From the NCBI GenBank assembly GCA_965232105.1, contig OZ246956.1, positions 3,162,001 through 3,226,000 of the forward strand: a stretch of 64,000 nucleotides of DNA, read 5' to 3'. Of the stretch, positions 52,664 through 61,067 are shown piece after piece. Every line of letters starts with the position of its first letter. Within the stretch, counting starts at the first letter, position 1. The translations under genes were made by a program, and so were the position numbers. The DNA is from Multivorans sp965232105 (lineage in GTDB: Bacteria; Acidobacteriota; Thermoanaerobaculia; Multivoradales; Multivoraceae). The notes beneath the pieces were generated by a model, which saw only the letters and a program-made list of their open reading frames with translations, was not told the DNA's origin and did no database searches.

Positions 52664-53848
52664 ATGCTTCGCTCTGCGTCCTCTGAACCGCGGGGCCGGG
52701 TGTCTTCGCGAAGGACACTCCCTCGCTTCGCCCTGATCGTTTCGGTCCTGGCCCTTGTCTCCGGCACGGCCTTCGCGGCTGATGACCCCGAGGTCCGGTT
52801 GGAGAAGGTCGAACTGCCGGCCGGGTTCTCCATCGACGTGTTCGCTTCCGGCGTCGACGTCGCGCGGTCCCTCGCGCAAAGCCCGTCCGGGACCGTCTTT
52901 GTGGGAACCGGACGGCGTGGCGGCGGCATCGTCCACGCAGTCGTGGATCAGAACGGCGACGGAAAGGCCGACCGCCGCCATCCCATCGGCTCCGATTTGA
53001 ACTGGCCCAACGGCGTTGCCTTCCACGATGGCGATCTCTACGTTGCCGAGATCAGCCGCGTGCTCCGCTTCGAGGACATCGAGGCGCGGCTCGACTCGCC
53101 GCCGGAGCCGGTTGTCATCACCGCGAATCTGCCGGACAAGACCCACCATGGCTGGAAGTTCATCCGCTTCGGCCCCGACGGTCGGCTCTACGTCCCGGTG
53201 GGCGCGCCGTGCAACATCTGCGACGAGGGCGATCCCTTCGCCACCATCCTCCGTCTGGACGACGAAGGGGCTTACGAGGTCGTCGCGCGGGGCGTCCGGA
53301 ACACGGTCGGCTTCGACTGGCGTCCAGGCACCAGCGAACTTTGGTTCACCGACAACGGGCGGGACATGATGGGTGACGACGTGCCGCCCGACGAACTGAA
53401 CGTGCTGACGGCGGATGGCCAGCACTTCGGCTACCCCTACTGCCACGGCCAGGACATCGCCGACCCGGAGTTCGGCGACAAGCGTTCGTGCGGTGAACTC
53501 GTGGCGCCTGCTCTCGACCTCGACCCTCACGTGGCGGCGGTCGGTATGCGCTTCTACCGTGGCGATGCGTTCCCGGCGCGCTACCGGGGGCAGATCTTCA
53601 TCGCCGAGCACGGGTCGTGGAACCGCAGCAACAAGATCGGCTACCGGGTCATGGTCGTCCATGTCGACGGCGACGGCCGCGCCACGGAGTACGAGGAGTT
53701 CGCCACCGGCTGGCTCCAGGGCGAGGACTCGTGGGGCCGGCCGGTCGACGTGATGGAGCGCGCCGACGGATCGCTCCTCGTCTCGGACGACATGCGGGGC
53801 GTGATCTACCGGATCACCTACGACGCGGCGTCCGCGGCGGGGGAGTAG
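52664..53848 (+). CDS. PQQ-dependent sugar (sorbosone) dehydrogenase-like protein, second copy
   Basis: A 394-residue exported protein with signal RFALIVSVLALVSGTAFAAD. It matches the catalytic part of the protein at 49729-51714 along its whole length (both share SRVLRFEDI-like, GWKFIRFGPDGRLYV, NTVGFDW, FTDNGRD and IAEHGSWNR), but has no Pro linker, PKD or C-terminal module. The pair is thus a local duplication followed by domain gain or loss. AAGGAG lies eight bases before the ATG. It would oxidise sugars or sugar-derived aldehydes in the periplasm if PQQ-loaded; PQQ genes are not in the window. Confidence 0.86.
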   Translation: MLRSASSEPRGRVSSRRTLPRFALIVSVLALVSGTAFAADDPEVRLEKVELPAGFSIDVFASGVDVARSLAQSPSGTVFVGTGRRGGGIVHAVVDQNGDGKADRRHPIGSDLNWPNGVAFHDGDLYVAEISRVLRFEDIEARLDSPPEPVVITANLPDKTHHGWKFIRFGPDGRLYVPVGAPCNICDEGDPFATILRLDDEGAYEVVARGVRNTVGFDWRPGTSELWFTDNGRDMMGDDVPPDELNVLTADGQHFGYPYCHGQDIADPEFGDKRSCGELVAPALDLDPHVAAVGMRFYRGDAFPARYRGQIFIAEHGSWNRSNKIGYRVMVVHVDGDGRATEYEEFATGWLQGEDSWGRPVDVMERADGSLLVSDDMRGVIYRITYDAASAAGE

Positions 53849-53852
53849 GGGC

Positions 53853-55112
53853 GTGGCGGCTGTCGACCCTGCAGTAGTCGAGGCGGCGCGGGCCCGCTAT
53901 GCGGCGGCTCAGGCGGCTGGTCTGAGCCTCGACATGACCCGCGGCAAGCCGTCGCCGGAGCAGCTTGCCCGCTCCCACGGCCTGCTGGCGGCAGTGGCGC
54001 GGGAGGACGATCCCGCCGCCGACGGCACGGACTGCCGGAACTACGGCGGAGATCCCCGTGGTCTGCCGGAGCTGCGCGCGATCTTCGGCGAGATTCTGGG
54101 CGTCGATCCCGACCTCGTCTTCGTCGGCGGCAACGCCAGCCTGCAGTGGATGCACGACTTCGTCGTGCAGGCGATGCTGGTGGGCGTGCCCGGCGGGGAT
54201 CCGTGGGGTGGCCCCAAGCGACCTGTGCCGGTCAAGTTCCTCTGTCCCTGTCCCGGCTACGACCGCCACTTCGCCGTGCTCGAGCGCTACGGCATCGAGA
54301 TGCTGAACGTCGCGATGGGCGACGACGGCCCCGACATGGACGAAGTCGCGCGCCTCGCGGATTCGGACCCGAACGTGAAGGGCATGTTCTGCGTGCCGCG
54401 CTACAGCAACCCGACCGGGGTCACCTATTCGGACGACGTGGTCGAGGCGATCGCCTCGATGCCGACCGCGGCGCCGAACTTCCGGGTCATCTGGGACGAC
54501 GCCTACGCGCTCCACGCGTTCGAGGGCGAGCCGGATCGGCTGGCCAGCCTCTACGACCGCTGTGCGGTCCATGGCAACGAGGATCGGGCGTTGCTCGTCT
54601 CGTCGTTCTCCAAGGTCACGTTCGGTGGCTCGGGTCTGGCAGCCGTCGCGGCGAGTCCAACGAACGGCGACTGGATCCGGGCGTTTCGACAGGTTCAGAC
54701 GATCGGCCCGAACAAGCTGAACCAGCTCGCGCACGCGCACTTCTTCGACGGCTCGGTCTCCGCGGTGCGGGACCACATGAAGGGCCACGCGGACCTGATC
54801 CGGCCGAAGTTCGAGGCCGTCCTGCGCGTGCTCGACGAGCGCCTCGGCGGCCTCGGGATCGCCTCCTGGAGCCGGCCTCGCGGCGGCTACTTCGTCAGCC
54901 TGGACACGGCGCCCGGTTGTGCCCGCGCGGTGGTCGAAATGGCCGGCGAAGCTGGAGTCAAGCTGACGCCCGCCGGCGCCACCTTCCCCTACGGCCTCGA
55001 CCCGCAGGACCGGAACATCCGCATCGCTCCGACGCTGCCCGCCCTGGACGAGATCGAGACCGCGACCGGCCTGCTCGCCGACTGCATCGTCCTCGTCAGC
55101 GCCGGCGACTAG
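53853..55112 (+). CDS. Class I PLP-dependent aminotransferase, MocR-like aspartate aminotransferase family
   Basis: A 419-residue PLP enzyme. It opens with GLSLDMTRGKPSPEQL, a signature of the AspB/Rv3722c-like aminotransferase family. CNPTG-type motif is present as RYSNPTGVTYS, the Asp of IWDDAYALH contacts PLP N1, and the Schiff-base Lys is in SSFSKVTFGGSG. The GTG at 53853 follows a GGGGGAG by about eight bases and starts five bases after the sugar dehydrogenase stop. Predicted reaction is amino transfer from aspartate or a similar donor to 2-oxoglutarate. Convergent with the sulfatase gene. Confidence 0.9.
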   Translation: MAAVDPAVVEAARARYAAAQAAGLSLDMTRGKPSPEQLARSHGLLAAVAREDDPAADGTDCRNYGGDPRGLPELRAIFGEILGVDPDLVFVGGNASLQWMHDFVVQAMLVGVPGGDPWGGPKRPVPVKFLCPCPGYDRHFAVLERYGIEMLNVAMGDDGPDMDEVARLADSDPNVKGMFCVPRYSNPTGVTYSDDVVEAIASMPTAAPNFRVIWDDAYALHAFEGEPDRLASLYDRCAVHGNEDRALLVSSFSKVTFGGSGLAAVAASPTNGDWIRAFRQVQTIGPNKLNQLAHAHFFDGSVSAVRDHMKGHADLIRPKFEAVLRVLDERLGGLGIASWSRPRGGYFVSLDTAPGCARAVVEMAGEAGVKLTPAGATFPYGLDPQDRNIRIAPTLPALDEIETATGLLADCIVLVSAGD

Positions 55113-55135
55113 CGTCGCGTCCTCCGCGCGCTCCT

Positions 55136-55179
55136 GGCAGGCCGGAGCGGATGCCGGCCAGAAGGCAGGCGCACCCAGT
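55136..55179 (-). repeat. Dispersed hairpin repeat, copy 2
   Basis: A 44 bp copy of the element at 39394-39436, on the opposite strand, between the convergent aminotransferase and sulfatase genes (starts five bases after the sulfatase stop). The GGCCGG/CCGGCC stem is fully kept around an eight-base loop whose sequence differs; the alternative seven-base stem has one mismatch. Conservation of pairing with loop change supports RNA-structure selection. Confidence 0.6.
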
Positions 55180-55183
55180 GTTG

Positions 55184-56518
55184 CTAGTCGATGTAGCCGA
55201 GGCTCTGGAGTTGCTTCACGTCCTCCTCGCTGAGGACGGTCGAACTCTTCGCCTCGTACTTCGGCAGGTCGCGGTACCAGTTGACCAGGCGGCGACCGAG
55301 GGGCGGGACCAGCTCGACGGGGGGCGTGGTGAGCGGTTTCTCCTCGCGCGGATCGACCGTCAGGTCGAAGTACACGGTTCGGCGTTTCGAGAAGTCGTGC
55401 AGCACCTTCGCGCCGTCGAGCTCCATGCTGATCTGCAGGGGATTCTCGTAGGGCGCGCTGCGGCGCGACTTGCCGAACAGCGCGGAATGGCGGTCGCCGA
55501 TCACGAACCGCGGCCGCGGAGCGCCTTCCGGCGTCCCTTCGGTCGGCACGAGGCTCTGGCCCTCGAGGGCGGGCGGCGCCTCGACACCGAGCAGTTCCAG
55601 GACGGTCGGCAGCACGTCGACGACGCCGACCGGCGCCTGGACCTCGAGGCCTGCCGGAAGTCGGGGGCCGGCGAGGATCATCGGGATACGGGCGTTCGGC
55701 CAGTGGACGTTCTTGCCGTGCCCCCAGTAGCTGTGCTCGCCCATGCTCTCGCCGTGGTCGCTCAGGAACAGGGTGTAGCGGGGACCGGGCAGCAGCTCCT
55801 CGATCGTCTCGGACAACCGGCCGAGCCAGTGGTCGACGTAGTTCACTTCGGACTGGTAGCGCCAGCGCTTCTGCCAGCCGGAGGTTCGCTCCTCCCTCGG
55901 CGGTGCAGGCGGCGTGAAACCGGTGCGTTCGAGGTAGGGGCTGTGGGGGTCCGAGAAGTGGACCCAGAGAAACAGCGGTCGGCCGCTTCGTTCCTCGTCG
56001 TCGGCGCGGCGGCGCAGCCAGCGCTCCGCCGCCTTTGCAATGTCGTCGGCGTGCCGTTCCATCACGCCGACCGCGTTCCGCGCCTCGTTGAACTCCTCGT
56101 CGTAGTGGTCGAAGCCCCGGTCCAGGCCGACCAGGTCGGATCGCAGGGTCCAGTTCGAGATGAAGGCCGCGGCTTCGTAGCCGGCTTCGCCGAGAATCCC
56201 GGCAAGGACAGGGATGTCGGTTCGCATCCGCTGGGCGTTTCGCCGCGCCCCGTGGGTCGGCGGGTAGAGCGACGTGAAGATCGAGGCGAAGGCTGGACCG
56301 GTCTTGCCGATCGTCGTGTGCGCGTCCTCGAACAGGATGCCCGCCGCGGCCAGGGCGTCGATCGCGGGCGTCTTCGCGTCCTCCGCCCCGTAGACGCCGA
56401 CGGCGTCCGCCCGCAGGGTGTCTACGGAGAGCAGGACCAGGTGTGGCTCGGCCGCGAGGGGTGCGCTGAGCAACGCCCCCAGAAACGCCGTGCGGAGTGA
56501 GCGGCCGCCCGCGTTCAC
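55184..56518 (-). CDS. Sulfatase-fold (alkaline phosphatase superfamily) hydrolase, secreted
   Basis: A 444-residue exported hydrolase with signal SLRTAFLGALLSAPLAAEP. Metal and substrate motifs are VLLSVDTLRADAVGVYG, WVHFSDPHSPYL, LSDHGESMGEHSYWGHG and the C-terminal LFGKSRRSAPYENPLQI. At the catalytic position the formylglycine-precursor Cys/Ser-x-Pro-x-Arg motif is replaced by KTGPAFAS, so a Thr nucleophile and phospho-ester or phosphonate chemistry is more likely than sulfatase proper. The GTG start overlaps the preceding nucleotidyltransferase stop by four bases (GTGA). Confidence 0.85.
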   Translation of the reverse strand: MNAGGRSLRTAFLGALLSAPLAAEPHLVLLSVDTLRADAVGVYGAEDAKTPAIDALAAAGILFEDAHTTIGKTGPAFASIFTSLYPPTHGARRNAQRMRTDIPVLAGILGEAGYEAAAFISNWTLRSDLVGLDRGFDHYDEEFNEARNAVGVMERHADDIAKAAERWLRRRADDEERSGRPLFLWVHFSDPHSPYLERTGFTPPAPPREERTSGWQKRWRYQSEVNYVDHWLGRLSETIEELLPGPRYTLFLSDHGESMGEHSYWGHGKNVHWPNARIPMILAGPRLPAGLEVQAPVGVVDVLPTVLELLGVEAPPALEGQSLVPTEGTPEGAPRPRFVIGDRHSALFGKSRRSAPYENPLQISMELDGAKVLHDFSKRRTVYFDLTVDPREEKPLTTPPVELVPPLGRRLVNWYRDLPKYEAKSSTVLSEEDVKQLQSLGYID

Positions 56519-57450
56519 GCAGTCACGGCTCCGAAAGCCAGGGCTTCTTCCTGGGTGTCGATGTCTCGTGCCAGGGACATCGCATCGACAACCGGCATCC
56601 GGACCCTGCGTTCGGGGTACTTCCGGCGGTGACGGCGCTTGATGAACATGCGGCGAATGGCGAGCTCGAGTTCGGACTGCTTGATGACCTTTTCCTTGAG
56701 GCGTCGGGCAGCCCACGTGCCGGACAGCAGAGTGTCCCAGGTGAACGTGGGCAGCCTGAGGTTCAGCAGGTGAATGAAGTCCTGGACCAGCATGATCCAC
56801 AGGAGGCGCCGGGCCATGTAGGTGTTGCGGTAGAGGATCGGGCGATTGCGCGTCCGGTACGCGAGCTCCATCAGCCGGTACATGAACTTCCAGCGCAGCG
56901 CCGCGGAGTCGAAGATCGCCAGATGGCCCGGCAGTACCGGAACCGGACCGGACACTCCTTCAGGTGTGACGTGGTACTGCGGCTTCCACCCGGACTCACC
57001 GAGTCGTTTGGGGTCTCGCGGCGCCTTGATCATGGGGAAGAAGAAGTCCAGCGGGCTGTGGCTCCAGAAGTCGCGGACCACGGCCTTCATCTCGACCGGG
57101 TCGGGAACGATGTCGCAGGTGATGATCGCCAGCGGACCGTCGCCGTGGAGTCGCCTGGCGGTTTCGACGCCGACCTGGATGTTGCGGCCGAAGCCGCCGT
57201 CCGTATCGATCGAGACGCCGTCGGAGAGCGAGCGGTAGGCGTGTCCGGGCCCTGCAACGTAGATCGGGTCGAAGGCGTCCGCCTGACGGATCTTGTCGAT
57301 GACGACCTCGATCAGCGGCCTGCCGCCGATCTTCACGTCGACGCCCTTGATGCCGGCGAGCGGGTGCTTGGAGCGGCCGCCGGGCGGCATGTAGGCCGGT
57401 CGTCGATCGCTGCCCCCGAGTACGATGAGGGGTACGGACTTGGAGGTCAT
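56515..57450 (-). CDS. MobA/GlmU-type nucleotidyltransferase
   Basis: A 311-residue cytoplasmic NTP transferase. The N-terminal LIVLGGSDRRPAYMPPGGRSKHPL followed by IGGRPLIEVVIDKI is the LxGGxxxRxG-K-P-L type nucleotide-binding loop, and VAGPGHAY and IITCDIVPDP supply the metal-binding Asp region. The C-terminal half (VLPGHLAIFD, then basic helices RRMFIKRRHRRKYP) is not assignable. ATG at 57450 is the normal start. It is co-translated with the sulfatase-fold gene below, suggesting assembly and trimming of a decorated polysaccharide or lipid; that is inference. Confidence 0.82.
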   Translation of the reverse strand: MTSKSVPLIVLGGSDRRPAYMPPGGRSKHPLAGIKGVDVKIGGRPLIEVVIDKIRQADAFDPIYVAGPGHAYRSLSDGVSIDTDGGFGRNIQVGVETARRLHGDGPLAIITCDIVPDPVEMKAVVRDFWSHSPLDFFFPMIKAPRDPKRLGESGWKPQYHVTPEGVSGPVPVLPGHLAIFDSAALRWKFMYRLMELAYRTRNRPILYRNTYMARRLLWIMLVQDFIHLLNLRLPTFTWDTLLSGTWAARRLKEKVIKQSELELAIRRMFIKRRHRRKYPERRVRMPVVDAMSLARDIDTQEEALAFGAVTA

Positions 57451-57489
57451 GGTGGAATCCGAGTTCTCCCGAAGGGCTGACCGGATTCT

Positions 57490-58680
57490 ATGATGAGACT
57501 TCCACCGCCACCGACCCCCGAGGTCGTGGATCGAGACGAGCGTCTGGCGGAGCTGGCCGATCGCTGGCTGCGTGAGCCCGCGGTGGGGCTGGACACGGAG
57601 TTCGTCCGCGAGCGGACCTTCTACCCCCGGCTCGGCCTGATTCAGGTCGCCGACTCGTCCGGTTGCTATCTGGTCGACACGGTCGCGGTACGGGATCAGT
57701 CGCCGCTCGCCGAGGTGGTCCGCGCACCGACGGTGACCAAGGTGTTCCACTCACCGAGTGAGGATCTCGAGATCTTCCATCACGCTTTCGGTTTCGCTCC
57801 CGCGCGGATGTTCGACTGCCAGGTTGCGGCCACGTTGTGCGGCATGGGCGGTTCGCTGGGGTACGTACACCTGGTGTCCCGGTTGTTCGAGGTCGAGTTG
57901 GCCAAGGGGGCGCAGCGGTCGAACTGGTTGCGGCGGCCCCTGAGCGAGGAACAGGTGCTCTATGCGGGTCTCGACGTGGCCTATCTCCTGCCCGCCCACG
58001 AAGTGCTGCAGGCGAAGCTCGGGAATCTCGGTCGCGAAGCCTGGGCGGAGGAGGAGTTCGGTCGCCTGCTGCGTGCCTGCGAGTTGCGGCTGGGACCGGA
58101 GTGGTCCTATGGCCGCCTGCGGCGTTCCGGGCTGTCCGGGCGTCAACTGGCGGCGCTGCGCGCGGTTTGCGAGTGGCGCGAGGAGCGCGCACGGCGACGT
58201 GACCTTCCACGCGGCTTCGTGCTCAAGGACGAGACGGTTCTCGACATCGCGAGGCGGCTGCCGCGCAACGGTCGGGAACTGGCCTCGATGAGGGGCATCG
58301 GCCCGAAGCAGGCGCGACGGTACGGACCGGCTCTTCGTGACCTGGTAGGGCGGGCGGCGTCGCTTCCGGAGAACGAACTCCCGGAACGGGTGGGGCGCTC
58401 GGGTGGACGGTCGTCGGTCCGTCTTGCAGAGGGATTGCGAGAGCTGGTCGCGCGAGTGGCCGGCGACCTCGAACTTCCGGCCGAGGCCCTGGTACCGCGT
58501 CGAGTTCTGGAGGCGTGGGCGGGGCGCTGTCAGGCTGAGGGCGCGTGGGTGTGGCCTGAGGCGATCGAGGGTTGGCGGCGGTCGGTACTCGAGCCCGAGG
58601 TGGTGCGCCTGGGTCTCCCGACGTCGGAGACGACCGGCAGACGCCGCAATCGCCGCGGCAGGAGGCGGGGTGAGAACTGA
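57490..58680 (+). CDS. rnd: Ribonuclease D
   Basis: A 396-residue 3'-5' exoribonuclease involved in tRNA and structured-RNA maturation. The DEDD catalytic set is visible: VGLDTEFVRE (Asp/Glu), VFHSPSEDLEIF (Asp) and the Tyr/Asp pair in YAGLDVAYLLP. An HRDC domain occupies about 210-290 (AALRAVCEWREERARRRDLPR split by a turn), and a second HRDC-like region follows. Length matches E. coli RNase D. The nucleotidyltransferase lies divergently 40 bp upstream, and the last 11 bases overlap the DUF98 gene. Confidence 0.93.
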   Translation: MMRLPPPPTPEVVDRDERLAELADRWLREPAVGLDTEFVRERTFYPRLGLIQVADSSGCYLVDTVAVRDQSPLAEVVRAPTVTKVFHSPSEDLEIFHHAFGFAPARMFDCQVAATLCGMGGSLGYVHLVSRLFEVELAKGAQRSNWLRRPLSEEQVLYAGLDVAYLLPAHEVLQAKLGNLGREAWAEEEFGRLLRACELRLGPEWSYGRLRRSGLSGRQLAALRAVCEWREERARRRDLPRGFVLKDETVLDIARRLPRNGRELASMRGIGPKQARRYGPALRDLVGRAASLPENELPERVGRSGGRSSVRLAEGLRELVARVAGDLELPAEALVPRRVLEAWAGRCQAEGAWVWPEAIEGWRRSVLEPEVVRLGLPTSETTGRRRNRRGRRRGEN

Positions 58681-59326
58681 AGTGAGGCAGGTGGACTCGT
58701 TGCCACACACGATTGGCGACCTGTACCGGCTGTTCGATCAGATCGCGCCCGTGGCGACCGTCGTGCCGGCAGAGGCCACGCCGCAGCCCCAGCGGAGACT
58801 GCTGTCGCACCAGAGGCACATGACGGTGACGCTCGAGGAGCACCATGGCGGAGAGGTGGATGTCGTCGTTCTGGACCGGTTGGTTCTTGGCGACAGCTAC
58901 ATGCGCAAGATCCTCCTCGCGCGGCGGCCGCGCCGGCGCGGCCGGACCTGTCGAAGCACGGACGAGGGCGACGTTCCCGTACGCCCCAGGGCCCGGATCG
59001 TCCAGTTCGGGATTATGCTGTTCAACCTGCAAGTGGTGAGCGACGAGGCGCGAGCCGAGATCCTGAGCGAGCGGACGCCGCTCGGGCACATCCTGATTCG
59101 GCACCGCCGGCTGCGGCGAATCAGCACTCACAGCCTGCTCGAGATCGAGCCGGACGCGGAGATGCGGCGACACTTCGGTCTACCCGAGTTGGGCGTCGCC
59201 GAGGCGCCGAGGGTCTTCGGACGGCTGGCGACGATCTTCTGTGATGAGAAGCCGGCGGTCGAGTTGCTGGAAGTGCTGCCGCCCGGTCCGGACGCCGTCG
59301 CGGTTGCGCCGGTCGGGCCGGCGTAG
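58670..59326 (+). CDS. Chorismate lyase-like protein (DUF98)
   Basis: A 218-residue protein with the UbiC/chorismate-lyase-like fold of DUF98. Recognisable family elements are SHQRHMTVTLEEHHG, DSYMRKILL, VQFGIMLFNLQVVSDEAR and ERTPLGHILIRH. True UbiC makes 4-hydroxybenzoate from chorismate; whether this homologue does so is not proven. Start: GTG at 58670 has a GGAGG close by; GTG at 58682 is an alternative. It is linked by overlap to rnd and convergent with epmA. Confidence 0.8.
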   Translation: MRTEVRQVDSLPHTIGDLYRLFDQIAPVATVVPAEATPQPQRRLLSHQRHMTVTLEEHHGGEVDVVVLDRLVLGDSYMRKILLARRPRRRGRTCRSTDEGDVPVRPRARIVQFGIMLFNLQVVSDEARAEILSERTPLGHILIRHRRLRRISTHSLLEIEPDAEMRRHFGLPELGVAEAPRVFGRLATIFCDEKPAVELLEVLPPGPDAVAVAPVGPA

Positions 59327-59334
59327 TGGGAACG

Positions 59335-60312
59335 TCAGGCCCGTTCGATCGGAAAGGCGATCAGTTCGTCGATCCGGCGAGCCTCGAGGTCGAGTCCCAG
59401 TAGACGGTCAAAGCCCAGCGCGACTCCGGAACAACGAGGAAGCCCGGCCTCCAGGGCAGCGAGGAACCGGGAAGGCATCGGCGGCTCGGGCCGACCCACT
59501 TTCCGCCGGGACGTCAGGTCGTGTTCGAGTCGTTGTCGCTGCTCGGCTGGGTCGGTGAGTTCTCCGTAGCCATTGGCCAGCTCGATGTTCCCGACGAAGG
59601 CCTCGAAGCGCTCCGCCGTGCGCGGGTCCCCGGCGTTCAGCCGGGCCATCGCGGCCTGGGAGGCTGGATAGTCGAAGACCACGGTGACGCGGTCGCTCGC
59701 CAGATTGGGCTCGACCCGCTCGACGAAGAGCCGGCTGAGCAGGTCGTCCCGGTTGAGACCGGCGGCTTCCTCGGCTGAAGATGTTCGCTCCACGGCCTGG
59801 CGCAGTGCCGGGGTCGGCGTGCCGTATGGATCGACTCCGCCATGGCGCTTCATCAACTCGCCGTACGTCTCGTAGGCCGCCGCTTCCAGGCACCGGGATT
59901 CCGCCAGGAGGGTCTCGATCAGGTTGGCGACCTCTCGCATCAACTGGTGGTGGTCCCAGCCGACCCGGTACCACTCAAGGATCGTGAACTCCGGGTTGTG
60001 CCACCGGCCGCGTTCGCCGCCGCGAAACGCCTTGCAGACCTGGTAGATCGAGCCGGAATCGGCGGCGAGCAGCCGCTTCATCGCCAGTTCCGGCGAAGTC
60101 TGGAGGTACAACCGGCGCTTCGCCAGTCTCGGCGCTTCCACCTCGCAGTCCAGGTTGTCCAGGTGCGGGTCGAGCGCGGCCTCGGCGCTCAGGAGCGGGG
60201 TCTCGACCTCCATGACGTCCCGCGCGGCGAAGAAGGCGCGCAGGTCAGCCAGCATCGCTGCCCGTCGCCGAATGGCTTCGGGAGTCGCGGTGGGACGCCA
60301 GTCGGCGGTCAC
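59335..60312 (-). CDS. epmA: EF-P beta-lysine ligase EpmA (GenX/PoxA, LysRS-like)
   Basis: A 325-residue paralogue of the lysyl-tRNA synthetase catalytic domain without the anticodon-binding domain, the defining size of EpmA. Class II motifs are VETPLLS (motif 1 region), FRGGERGRWHNPEFTILEWYR (motif 2) and SGVALGFDRLLGL (motif 3). It would attach beta-lysine to EF-P. The target efp is directly upstream with a 19 bp gap on the same strand, which supports the assignment. The aminomutase EpmB is not in the window. Confidence 0.94.
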   Translation of the reverse strand: MTADWRPTATPEAIRRRAAMLADLRAFFAARDVMEVETPLLSAEAALDPHLDNLDCEVEAPRLAKRRLYLQTSPELAMKRLLAADSGSIYQVCKAFRGGERGRWHNPEFTILEWYRVGWDHHQLMREVANLIETLLAESRCLEAAAYETYGELMKRHGGVDPYGTPTPALRQAVERTSSAEEAAGLNRDDLLSRLFVERVEPNLASDRVTVVFDYPASQAAMARLNAGDPRTAERFEAFVGNIELANGYGELTDPAEQRQRLEHDLTSRRKVGRPEPPMPSRFLAALEAGLPRCSGVALGFDRLLGLDLEARRIDELIAFPIERA

Positions 60313-60331
60313 GCGGCGCCCCCTCGGGTGG

Positions 60332-60901
60332 CTACGTCTTGGCGCGCGACACGTACTCCCCGGTGCGGGTGTCGACCCGGATCGACTCGCCGTTCTGGAT
60401 GAACAGCGGCACCTTGACCGTGGCCCCGCTTTCGAGCCTGGCGGGCTTGCTGCCGCCGCTCGAGGTGTCGCCCTTGAGACCGGGATCCGTCTGGACGACC
60501 TCGCGGATCACGAAGTTCGGCGCCTTGACCTGGATCGGATGGCCGTTCCAGAGAGTCACGTCGCAGACATCCTCTTCCTTGATCCACTGTTCCGTGCCGG
60601 CGAGAGCCTGCGCGTCGGCCTCAACCTGGTCGTACGTATCGGGGTCCATGAAGAACCAGTGCTCGCCGTCGGTGTAGAGGTACTGCATCGACGTGTCGAC
60701 TACGTCCGCGCCGTCGAGCAGGTCTCCCGGCTTCAGGGTCTTTTCGTTGACCCGGCCGCTCAGGAGGTTGCGCATCTTGACGCGGGTGAACGCCTGCCCC
60801 TTGCCGGGCTTGATGAAGTCGCAGTTGATGATCACGTTCGGTTCGCCGCCCTCGAGCACCTTGAGTCCGGTTCGGACCTGGTTCATGTTGTAGTTGGCCA
60901 T
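60332..60901 (-). CDS. efp: Translation elongation factor P
   Basis: A 189-residue EF-P that rescues ribosomes stalled at polyproline runs. The KOW-like N-domain ends in FIKPGKGQAFTRV with the modifiable Lys at position 34 (numbered from the ATG), as in E. coli. OB-fold domains follow, with LWNGHPIQVKAPNFV and the C-terminal VPLFIQNGESIRVDTRTGEY. ATG 60901 is chosen because it gives the standard MANYNMNQVRTGLKV start; an earlier in-frame ATG at 61177 would add an unlikely extension. It is in an operon with epmA. The poly-Pro linker of the protein at 49729 is a plausible client. Confidence 0.96.
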   Translation of the reverse strand: MANYNMNQVRTGLKVLEGGEPNVIINCDFIKPGKGQAFTRVKMRNLLSGRVNEKTLKPGDLLDGADVVDTSMQYLYTDGEHWFFMDPDTYDQVEADAQALAGTEQWIKEEDVCDVTLWNGHPIQVKAPNFVIREVVQTDPGLKGDTSSGGSKPARLESGATVKVPLFIQNGESIRVDTRTGEYVSRAKT

Positions 60902-61067
60902 GATCTGGAACCGTCCTCTTGCGGCAGCGGACCTGTGAACCGGACGATAGCAGCCCGCAGGGCCGGGAGAGTCGCCGTGAAACCTTGCCCGCTCGCTTGC
61001 GTTGTGTAGCGGTGAAGGGCGCTTGACGCGACCCCACGAACCTCGGCCCTGGAACCTGGAGAACGCG

